A DNA stretch of 41,207 nt. Origin: a virus. Within the stretch, counting starts at the first letter, position 1. The number at the start of each line of letters is the position of its first letter. The position numbers and the translations under genes were made by a program. The stretch spans positions 1-41,207 of IMG/VR virus record IMGVR_UViG_3300023179_000218; one strand, written 5' to 3'. This document shows, in pieces, positions 18,428 through 29,400 of the stretch. Below the pieces are notes generated by a model that saw nothing but the letters and a program-made list of their open reading frames with translations, was not told the origin of the DNA and searched no databases.

Positions 18428-19023
18428 TTGAAACAAAAGTGCTAGTTGGGTGGATGCTGTCGGTGGTGCTTACCCTAGCGCCGACCCGCCTGGCTTCCAT
18501 TACAAAAGAAGACCCGCAGGAGAGGGCCGACAGGCTGGCTTCGATATCCAACGACATCGTTGACATAGTCTTCGATGGCGAGGAGCAGCCGCTCTTCTCC
18601 GGCCCACGTGGCAGGGAAAAGTCAGCAGTGCTTGTCGCTACTTTCGCCTCGCATGAGAGCGGATTCTTCAGCAGGGGCGTCGACCTAGGAACTTCCAGGG
18701 GAGACGGCGGCTCATCGTGGTGCATCATGCAGCTTCACATTGGCAAGGGCCGCACAGCGGAGGGGTGGACAGGACCTGACTTGATAGCAGATCGCAAGAA
18801 GTGCGTCAGGTCAGGCTATCACATCATGAGGTCAGCTATAAAAATGTGCGGCGGTCCTGAGGAGGACAGGATGGCCGCGTATATCTCAGGCAGGTGCGAC
18901 GTGGCTGTCGCACAGTCTCAAGACAGGTATAGACACGCCATGAAGCTACTGCGCGGTCACGGCCTGGCTTCTTACCAGAAGGCTGCATACAACAGCCTGG
19001 GCCTCACCACCATGGTAGACTGA
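18424..19023 (+). CDS. Lytic-transglycosylase-like endolysin or virion enzyme (199 aa)
   Basis: An N-terminal hydrophobic segment (KVLVGWMLSVVLTLAPT) could be a signal or anchor. The lysozyme-like domain follows: V-A-T-F-A-S-H-E-S-G-F-F (about residues 70-82, catalytic Glu in HESG), G-G-S-S-W-C-I-M-Q-L-H-I-G (equivalent to the GxxQ motif), and A-Y-I-S-G-R-C-D near 160. It cleaves peptidoglycan glycan strands. AGGAGA lies eight bases upstream. Next comes a lipoprotein gene, so a lysis cassette is likely; a virion-associated role is possible. Confidence 0.75.
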   Translation: MIETKVLVGWMLSVVLTLAPTRLASITKEDPQERADRLASISNDIVDIVFDGEEQPLFSGPRGREKSAVLVATFASHESGFFSRGVDLGTSRGDGGSSWCIMQLHIGKGRTAEGWTGPDLIADRKKCVRSGYHIMRSAIKMCGGPEEDRMAAYISGRCDVAVAQSQDRYRHAMKLLRGHGLASYQKAAYNSLGLTTMVD

Positions 19024-19068
19024 CGAAGTCCTCAACAGCAACAGAGAGAAAGACAAGGAGAGTTCGAA

Positions 19069-19386
19069 ATGAAGAATGTTATGTTACTGCTGGCCGCGGT
19101 GCTTATCGCTGGCTGCGCGTCAAATGAGCCGATACCGACCCCTAATGTGGTTGCAGACGCAGCGACAGAGGTGGGTGACTCCACGACCGGTGACGCTTCA
19201 AGCGACGCGATGGGCTGTGTGACCAGCACCGACTGTGTCGCCCTTACAGGACCGTGTCAGGTGTATGACGGCGGCACTGTCTGCCCCGTGGCGAGCTGTG
19301 TAGAGGGACAGTGTCAGGTCACATCGTCCAGCTACCCTGTCTCGTCAGACGCCGCCGCAGCGTCCAAAGCCACAACAAAGAAGTAA
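19069..19386 (+). CDS. Predicted lipoprotein, Cys-rich (105 aa)
   Basis: A signal peptide MKNVMLLLAAVLIAGC ends in a lipobox (L-I-A-G-C), giving a mature protein anchored by lipidated Cys 16. An Asp/Ala/Thr-rich linker follows, then about six Cys in the pattern C-x5-C-x7-C, C-x4-C and C, probably disulfide bonded. AAGGAGAGTTCGAA precedes the ATG. In diderm phages the outer-membrane spanin is a lipoprotein beside the lysin, and this could be one; a superinfection-exclusion lipoprotein is the alternative. The composition resembles Myxococcota lipoproteins. Confidence 0.7.
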   Translation: MKNVMLLLAAVLIAGCASNEPIPTPNVVADAATEVGDSTTGDASSDAMGCVTSTDCVALTGPCQVYDGGTVCPVASCVEGQCQVTSSSYPVSSDAAAASKATTKK

Positions 19387-19398
19387 GCGGCGTGCCAG

Positions 19399-19467
19399 TC
19401 AGCTGTCACATAGTGGAATTGTACCGACAGTCAGTCGGGTCCGTGGGTTCGAATCCCACCAGCTGAC
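19399..19467 (+). tRNA. tRNA-like sequence, shortened; anticodon possibly GTC
   Basis: The 3' half is convincing: a perfect five-pair T arm (19443-19447 with 19455-19459, loop TTCGAAT) and a seven-pair acceptor stem TCAGCTG/CAGCTGA (19399-19405 with 19460-19466). The D arm has only three pairs (ACA/TGT) with a G-G loop. The anticodon arm is CCGA-CAGTCAG-TCGG, which puts GTC in the middle but A, not T, at position 33. No CCA is encoded. It is either a divergent tRNA-Asp or a decayed one. Confidence 0.5.
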
Positions 19468-19472
19468 CTAAG

Positions 19473-19706
19473 ATGAACAACAAGAAGATAGCGTCAATAA
19501 TCCCGACCATCGTCTCCAAGCTTTCAGCTTGTGCTAGCACTGTAGCTATACTGGCCGGGACCGTGGCTGACATCATCTGCGTCATGCAAGAAGCATTACA
19601 AAAATGTTCTGCCGGCTGCAGCCATGCTGCTGTCGGTTACACAGAGGGAAAATTCCTGTGCTACAGGTGCTGTCTCCAGGCCTGCGCTGCTGGACAGGCT
19701 GTGTGA
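19473..19706 (+). CDS. Small Cys-rich protein with hydrophobic start (77 aa)
   Basis: The N-terminal half is hydrophobic (ACASTVAILAGTVADIICVM), a single possible membrane segment. The C-terminal half contains seven Cys, including C-S-A-G-C-S-H and C-Y-R-C-C, which could bind metal or form disulfides. It starts five bases after the tRNA-like sequence. Unrecognised. The stop overlaps the start of the next tiny gene in GTGA form. Confidence 0.6.
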   Translation: MNNKKIASIIPTIVSKLSACASTVAILAGTVADIICVMQEALQKCSAGCSHAAVGYTEGKFLCYRCCLQACAAGQAV

Positions 19707-19801
19707 CGTGGTCACCTAGCAGGGACGCCATACTCAGGCTGGAAGAGGGCGCCAAGAACCTACGTGAGCTAGGCCATCTAGGACACGAGGGGATGAATTG
19801 A
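19703..19801 (+). CDS. Very small coupled protein (32 aa)
   Basis: GTG 19703 overlaps the upstream stop (GTGA). The product, MTWSPSRDAILRLEEGAKNL and so on, ending GHEGMN, is an amphipathic helix. Too short to assign, and supported mainly by the coupling. Confidence 0.4.
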   Translation: MTWSPSRDAILRLEEGAKNLRELGHLGHEGMN

Positions 19802-19906
19802 GGTCACCTCTTGCGCATCCAGTTGGTGCTGTCGACAGCCCAGCTCTACCTACTAACCGCCTTTGAGGTGCTGCCTGCTCCCAGCGGGCTTGTAAAAGTG
19901 CTGTTG
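19802..19906. other. Short convergent gap, palindrome GCTGTCGACAGC
   Basis: The gap separates the rightward genes from the leftward late operon. It contains the perfect 12-bp palindrome GCTGTCGACAGC (19828-19839). No clear terminator with a U-tract is seen. Confidence 0.4.
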
Positions 19907-20155
19907 TTAGCCGACCCTGTCAATTATGATATTATCTTGAATTAGCCATGTATTCAGGGCTAAGTAAGCTTGGCTAGGGCCAAAGACCATTGCAGTCGTT
20001 CCATTTTGTCGCTGTGACTCTCCACTTCCATCCTCATTTATGATAATTTTGTCTAAAAATGATTTCTCATTAGAGACTAAATAAACGCCAGAGACCCAAT
20101 CGGTTAAGGGTATAGAAATTTTATCGTCTAATGCTGACTTAATTACGATTGCCAT
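19907..20155 (-). CDS. Small protein at the end of the fibre operon (82 aa)
   Basis: Beta-type sequence, MAIVIKSALDDKISIPLTD then GVYLVSNEKSFLDKIIINED, and a C-terminal half with QAYLALNTWLIQDN. It is the last gene of the leftward late unit, just after the fibres, the usual place of a fibre chaperone or fibre tip protein, but no family is recognised. AGGGTG lies upstream. The DNA is markedly AT-rich. Confidence 0.6.
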   Translation of the reverse strand: MAIVIKSALDDKISIPLTDWVSGVYLVSNEKSFLDKIIINEDGSGESQRQNGTTAMVFGPSQAYLALNTWLIQDNIIIDRVG

Positions 20156-20163
20156 ATTTCACC

Positions 20164-21072
20164 CTATAGTGCTCCTGCAGCTGTAGCCGCGTTAAGCATA
20201 TAATTTTGTGTCAAAGCTGTCGTTGAGAATCTTACATCGGCTAAACATCCGCGGTACGCTTGGTTAGCCCCTACTGCGGTGCTGTTTCCAATAGCAAATT
20301 TTGTGAATCCTGACCACGTATTAGTTGTGTTGCTTGTAGCCACTTGTACTCCATTGATATAAAGATAGTTATTCGTTCCCGTGTAGGTTACGCCGACATG
20401 AATTCTACTAAAAACCCTAGGCATAGTCGCTGTCAGTGTGAAATAGCCTGTATTGATAAAAGTCACTACTAACGCAACATCAGTTGTGGCTATCTGTATG
20501 CCTTGAGACCTGTTTGCATTACCAATTTCAACAGCCGACAATCCCGTAGACAGGCCGTAGTCAGATGACATGACGCATTCCAACGTCCAACTGGTAAGAG
20601 AGCCTACGTAGATAGAACTATTAAACGCCCCATCAGTTGTTGTAGCACCTGTGAAACGAATAGCGCCTGTGCCTTTAGAATAGAGGCCTCTGTCACCCAA
20701 ACGTCCTGATGTGCTTCCATTTGTATACCCGCCTGTCAATGTTAACGGATATAGGTTGCCTGGAGCACTGTTAGCTAGAGTTGTTCCGCTAATTTCATTG
20801 CAGTAATAAGCTAGCACAGTTGAAGCGTCTAATCCTGTTCGTGGCCCTGCGCTTGATAGCGTACCTGCGCTGAGATACAGAGAAGATCCAACAGTGACAT
20901 TCGTGCCGTTGCCTGCTAAAAGCTGTGAAACTAAGCCAGGCCAAGATACTCCTAACGATCCTGCACCAAGAGATAGGTTATTACCGACAGCGACTGTTGT
21001 ACCTGCCGCGCTGGCTAACGATCCTGATGTACCAGGCCATGGAAGCGCTTTTGAAGCTGACGATGTTGACAT
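20164..21072 (-). CDS. Tail-fibre-like protein with LamG-type domain (302 aa)
   Basis: Residues 1-75 contain two copies of a short beta motif (WPGTSGSLASAAGTTVAVGN, then WPGLVSQLLAGNG and NVTVGSSLYL). Residues about 85-300 form a concanavalin/LamG-like sandwich: YYCNEISGTTLANSA, SWTLECVMSS, HVGVTYTGTNNYLYINGV, FAIGNST and CLADVRFST. Such domains bind glycans. It is paralogous to the protein at 21122. A TATAAATT box a few bases before its ATG may be a late promoter core. Confidence 0.75.
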   Translation of the reverse strand: MSTSSASKALPWPGTSGSLASAAGTTVAVGNNLSLGAGSLGVSWPGLVSQLLAGNGTNVTVGSSLYLSAGTLSSAGPRTGLDASTVLAYYCNEISGTTLANSAPGNLYPLTLTGGYTNGSTSGRLGDRGLYSKGTGAIRFTGATTTDGAFNSSIYVGSLTSWTLECVMSSDYGLSTGLSAVEIGNANRSQGIQIATTDVALVVTFINTGYFTLTATMPRVFSRIHVGVTYTGTNNYLYINGVQVATSNTTNTWSGFTKFAIGNSTAVGANQAYRGCLADVRFSTTALTQNYMLNAATAAGAL

Positions 21073-21121
21073 TTAATTTATATGTATCAGCATACTATTA
21101 CTAAGATATTTCGTCTGACTG

Positions 21122-22018
21122 TCATAGTATGCCCATCGCCTGTGTGGCTGCAATACAGTAAGCCTGCGACCGAGCCACATTGCTAACCCTAACGTCTGAA
21201 ATAAGACCTCGAAATGCTGTGTTTGTTATTAAAGCGTTAAAAGTTGTCCTTGAAATGTTGCCAATTGCGAACTGCGTGAATGGGTTGTTGCCTGCGTAAG
21301 ACATCGCTGCTGTCTGCGACCCAACGTTTACTCCGTTAGCATATAGTGTAACTGTCGATGACGTCTTAACAAACGCAAGATGAGTCCTCGTGCCTACGCC
21401 GATTGATGAAGCAACGGTAAGCTGATTGTTCGTTGAGTTGCTATAGTACTGACAGACGATGCTTGTAGTATTTACGTTTTGCAATGAAATAATGCTATTG
21501 AGCGCGCCAGTCCTTGTTGCCGATGCCATCTCCAAGATATAACCAGTGCCAGCAGTAGGCGTCGTAATCATGACTATGACTTCGATAGTCCAAGCGTTGG
21601 TGATACCTGACGCATTTGTGGGGATAGAGAATTGAGAAGAAGAGGAAGTATAAAACCCATCGTCTGTGTTTATCGCGCCGTAAAGACGAAAAGCAGAAGT
21701 GCCCCGTGCGTAAAGCCCACCATCGCCAATGCTATAGGACCCGGTGGCCGTGAGATTTGCGTTGGCTATATTTCCACTATTTGTTATCGTTGTACCGCTT
21801 GTTTCATTGCAGTAGTAAGCAAGAAGTGTATTGCTGTCAAGAGGAGTGTTAGCCCTTGCCCCCTGCGTCGACGAGAGTGTTGTTAGCGTTGATCCGCTGA
21901 GAGACAGCCAGGGGCCAACTGACGCCGCCGTGCGATGGTGGCGCTCCCAGAGGATGCGGACGGCGTCGTCCAGCTCGGGGGGCTGGCTCGGCGGGGTGTA
22001 GTGGGCGCCGTTCTGCAT
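21122..22018 (-). CDS. Tail-fibre-like protein with LamG-type domain (298 aa), paralogue
   Basis: The N-terminus (residues 1-30, PPSQPPELDDAVRILWERHH) differs from its neighbour, but the rest matches it: L-A-Y-Y-C-N-E-T-S-G-T-T-I-T-N-S, W-T-I-E-V-I-V-M-I, T-L-Y-A-N-G-V-N-V-G-S, F-A-I-G-N and G-L-I-S-D-V-R-V-S-N. The first 30 codons are GC-rich and the remainder AT-rich, so a module switch near codon 30-40 is likely. Start overlaps the end of the upstream gene region (TGACATG). Confidence 0.75.
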   Translation of the reverse strand: MQNGAHYTPPSQPPELDDAVRILWERHHRTAASVGPWLSLSGSTLTTLSSTQGARANTPLDSNTLLAYYCNETSGTTITNSGNIANANLTATGSYSIGDGGLYARGTSAFRLYGAINTDDGFYTSSSSQFSIPTNASGITNAWTIEVIVMITTPTAGTGYILEMASATRTGALNSIISLQNVNTTSIVCQYYSNSTNNQLTVASSIGVGTRTHLAFVKTSSTVTLYANGVNVGSQTAAMSYAGNNPFTQFAIGNISRTTFNALITNTAFRGLISDVRVSNVARSQAYCIAATQAMGIL

Positions 22019-22019
22019 G

Positions 22020-23360
22020 TCAGGCCCAGCAGGCTCCGCTCATGCCGCTCAGGATGTAGTACGGCGAAGGTAATGCCGCGTTGCCAAACCACGTGGTCGT
22101 ACCGCCTGTCTCGCTATATTCCAGCCAGTATAGCGCGTGGTACCCAAGCCCTGGGCACCCGACGTATCTGCTGTTAGATTGCGAGTACGAATAGACCGCT
22201 GCGGGTGTCCCGGAGCTTCCCGCGCGCGGCATCACTGTCGGCGTCGTCGTAGAGTCCACGCCGATGCCGACAGCGGCTGTTTTCGGCGTGTTATTCGCGT
22301 TCCAAGTGGCAGTCACAGACAGATCCATGCTGTCCTGGTCTAGCCCACGGACCACTTCGACCGCGTTTGCTGTCGATCCGTTAGCCTGTCGCCACGTCGG
22401 GGTCGTGTACATCCAGCTCGACGTCGATTCCACTCGCAACAGCGTGCGCGCGACGCGATTGGCGGCGTTGAAAATGAAACGCTTTGCCGCGGAGTCTTCC
22501 GTCGTCGTAGAGCTTGTGGTGCGGAATGTGCCCAAATAGCGGCGAGTCGCGTCGCCGCTCTTCGTGAGCAGCCCATTTGCCCACGCTATTCCGACGGAGC
22601 GAGCCGTGTCGCTCGTCCACGCAGGTCCGACTTCGAGCGCAAGCGCGCCGCTGTTCAGAAAGCCAAAGACGTCGTAGTTTTTCCCGCTCGTCAGCGTCCC
22701 AATAGCGAGCGACACATCAGACGAAACTAATGTCCGAAGCGCAGATCCATCCCACAGCGTGATCGTCCCGCTGTGATATGGCGACCAGTAGATCGTGGTC
22801 GCTGCTGTCACATCAGAGGTGGTGACTGGCGTGCCGTTCGCGAGCGTAAGGCGGCCGCCGTTGACCGTGGATTGCGAGGTCAGCGTCGCGCCAGCAAGGG
22901 TCAGTCCATCGCCCACCGTCACCGCCGACCCATCCCCCCGGACGAGCTGCGACGACGTGCCGGGCCAGACAGCGGCCGGCCCGTTGGCGGCGGGCCGGAA
23001 TGGCAATATAATTCCCGTCGTCGTTGACGTGGCGAACAGGATTGGGTTGGAGTAGGATGCCGCTGACGTAGGTTCGGTGGCAGTCAGGGAGCCAGCCACA
23101 GAATCGCTGACGTAATAGTATTCTCCAGATGTTAGACCTGATAATCCACCTATCACTCCAGATAGCTGAACTACGAAGTCGTTGCCTGCAACTCCCGCCA
23201 CTATTCCAATACCAAGTGTAGAAGATGCGTTTGATTTGGCTAAAGCCCATGCTGTTCCAGCATAATAGATGGCTTGACCTACTGAAAATCCGTGTGATGC
23301 TTGGGTCACTCTAATTGAGGGACCTGATGAATTTATTTTACCAGATGCTCCTGTAGCCAT
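22020..23360 (-). CDS. Tail fibre protein (446 aa) with shared N-terminal module
   Basis: Residues about 18-122 ([19 protein letters not shown], ending [20 protein letters not shown]) match a segment of the collagen-like fibre. A W-P-G-T-S-S-Q-L-V-R-G-D-G repeat of the type seen in the LamG fibres follows, then a GC-richer receptor-type region. The C-terminus ends in Tyr/Gly-rich sequence. The mixed composition points to exchange of the distal domain. Function: host surface recognition, by analogy. Confidence 0.8.
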   Translation of the reverse strand: MATGASGKINSSGPSIRVTQASHGFSVGQAIYYAGTAWALAKSNASSTLGIGIVAGVAGNDFVVQLSGVIGGLSGLTSGEYYYVSDSVAGSLTATEPTSAASYSNPILFATSTTTGIILPFRPAANGPAAVWPGTSSQLVRGDGSAVTVGDGLTLAGATLTSQSTVNGGRLTLANGTPVTTSDVTAATTIYWSPYHSGTITLWDGSALRTLVSSDVSLAIGTLTSGKNYDVFGFLNSGALALEVGPAWTSDTARSVGIAWANGLLTKSGDATRRYLGTFRTTSSTTTEDSAAKRFIFNAANRVARTLLRVESTSSWMYTTPTWRQANGSTANAVEVVRGLDQDSMDLSVTATWNANNTPKTAAVGIGVDSTTTPTVMPRAGSSGTPAAVYSYSQSNSRYVGCPGLGYHALYWLEYSETGGTTTWFGNAALPSPYYILSGMSGACWA

Positions 23361-23361
23361 T

Positions 23362-26412
<3,051 letters not shown>

Positions 26413-26428
26413 GCCTACATGCTATGTA

Positions 26429-29400
26429 TTACGGGGACACAACTATGTAAGATAGATCCAACAGCGGGTAGACAGAGTAGTCCCTGTCACGCGTCTGGTC
26501 CTCTATGAAGGGGGCGTAAGACCTGTAGAACTCATCCAAGTTGCCCGAGGCTGTCTGCTCTGGCTTGGCCGGCAGGTACTTACCGTCTGTATCCCTAATG
26601 TAGAACTTAACGCCGACAGCCTGCGGCGAGATGTCATTTTGTGACATCGTGTTGTTTGGATTGTTATAAATGCTAGGCTTGTCACCCCACGGGGCGGCGT
26701 AGTTAAGATCATCTTTGGACAGCCCGCCAGCGACGGGGACGCCTGTCACATCGATCGTGGCAGTGACGGGCCTCTGCTCCAACATGTCGCGTAAGTGACC
26801 GTAGTGACGCGCGTAGAAGACACACGACGGGTTTGACATTCCAAGGTTCATGCCGTAACGCCAGCCGCTGATCTGCGGTCCAATTTTTATTGGCACAGAG
26901 CCTGAATTATCTCCAGTCAGGGACCATGTGCCTGAGTCATTGCCCATGCTGATAGCCCTGTCGTTGTTGAAGCCAAACAGCGTCCTCGCCACGTCTCCCT
27001 TAGAAGCATGTGTGGCCGCATAAGAGAGCGCAGAAGCGTCCATCATCCACGCTGTCACCTTCAGTATGAAGTCCGCGCTGCTGTTTGTCAGCACCCTGTT
27101 GACGCCATTGTTGATGGCATATTCTACAGGAAAAGATGAGATGTACTCTATGCCGCCCGCTGTGCCGAGGTCGACGAGGTCGTATTGAAGAGTCGATGCG
27201 GTTCCGACTGTCCCGCCGCCTGGCGAAGGGATAGCTGGTGTGAAAGTAGAAACTTGAGAAGGAAGGTACCCTATCAAGGCTCGCAGCCCAGCTCGACTAG
27301 TGTCCAGCTGCAGGGAGTCTTCTATGACATCACTAGAAAACATCCTGAGCAGCGGCCGGGCCACACCCATACCGGCGCTTAACGGACGATAGACGTTTGA
27401 CCAGCTCGTGATGTATGGAAAGATATCCTGGGTCACTGCTGCGAACAAGGCAGCGCTGTACCCAATGCCACCGTTCCTGGCGAAGTAGTAGTTGCCGATG
27501 CTGCCTGACTTGGCGGCGGCGGCCAGCACCTGTGCTGCGACATCCCCTACGCTGACGCCAGGCACCAGGTAGCTGCCCCTATTGTCGGTATTGTAATATG
27601 GGTTAGCTCCAAACGCCCCTCCGCTTATCCTTTTCCTGTTGAGCAGCTGAGCTGCAGCTGGGATGTCGCTAGGCGGCGTGACGTACTTGGCCGCCATGAA
27701 ATTGTCGTAGTAAGTCCCGAGCCTGTCCTGCGGGCTGGTTAGGTCGAACTGGTCCAGGACAGGCTCGTCGCCTATTACAGTAGACAGCGCCGCTGTCTTG
27801 GACGGGGGTGGCGACGGGTGCCTCTCCCTTGCTTCGCCTACGTAAGATCCATATAGCGTCACCTTGAGCTTGCCTGAGGAGACCTTAATGTCGTGGCTTG
27901 ACCAGAAAGAAACATAGGTATCGTGCATCCTGTGGTCCACGTTATCCAGCGGATATGTGGGAGTCACATTGAACCGCCTCGGCTGTGCCAGGTACTCTCC
28001 TGGCACCTTAGCGCTTCTAAACTTTGACAAAAAGACTGTCAGCCTGTCTCCGGGGCACAGCAGGTACGGGTTGTCTATAAAATTTCCAACGAAGCCGGAC
28101 TGGGCGTAGTACGTCGCTAGCGTATTCGAGTTGAGAGAGCTGGACAGGGCGTCCGCGAAGCTATAAGCTACGTTCCTGGCGTACAGGCTTTCTTTGCTGT
28201 CTACTACGCGCCTCCCTGGTGGCTCTAGCTGCCTCGACGGAGTGAGCCAGAAGTTATCGGCGAGTCCAGCCATAGAAGAGCCGTGCGGTTTACTTCCATG
28301 AATCCTTGCCCTGCCGACGAACATGTCCAAGTACTCGCTGCCATAGCCGTAGGCGTCTACTGGGTTCGTCTGTGTAGAGTCGCCGCCGCCGTATGGGCCG
28401 TACCCAAATCCACCTAAGCTCTTTGGAAGGTCATTGACGCCGTACGAGTAGTACAGGACGCTGGAGAAGCCTGTCTTCATCTCGAACTTTACAGAGCTGG
28501 TGGCCTGGTGCAGCACGGCAGTCGGAGCCCCTACATGGGCCCTATAACCCTGGTTGGCGACCCACATCACCTGGTCCTCGGACACCATGCTGCCATTTGG
28601 TGTGATATTGTAGAGAACATCCTGCGGCGTCGCGTAGTACGACGCTCCTACGTCCTCTGGGGGGATGAGAGTACCGCTGCATATGACGTCTCGCCTCAAT
28701 GGGCTATAATTCGTATCAAACAGTGGGCTGCTGAAGCTGCCGCTGCCAAGCTTGTTATTTCTGGTCTCTTTTAGCAGGCCGACAGTCACACACGGGCCGC
28801 CCACATCGATGCACTCTATCTCTTTAGAGTAGTCTGTCACAGGCCCCGGCCCATTAATGCTGTGGTCACTCCAAAACATGTAGAGGTTGGATGTCGTCTT
28901 GTCGTTTAGCCAGCCAGGGCCCGCCTCGAACGGCATCTCAATGACGACCTTTTCGACTAGAAAGTTCCTGTCCCCCGGGACGGCGAAAGAGATGGGTGAG
29001 ACTTCGTTCTCGTTGAAAGAGTACTTCTTTCCTATCGTGGGACTCTCTATCAGGGTGTGCTGGAAGCTCTTGTTGATCCTGTCGTCTGAGAAGTAGCCAT
29101 ACGACCACGGGTCTGGCATCGTGAACGGAGCAGTGCTGATAGAAGACGTGACAGGCGAAGCAGTGAGGTCAAAGTAGTGGTCATAGTATGTCGAGTAGTC
29201 CTGGCCAGGGTACCCGTAGCCGCCGCTCATTACCATAGTGCCAAACGCTGTGAAGAGCTTGGCGTCCCCGTGGACTGTGAAGTAGTCCCGGGGGTTGCTG
29301 ACCTCCCCTACTTCTTTGAAGGTCCTAGACCTAGTGTCGTAGTACAGCAGGCTTGAGGCTGTCGCCTGAAGCTGCGTCGGAAACTCTATGTCATACTCCA

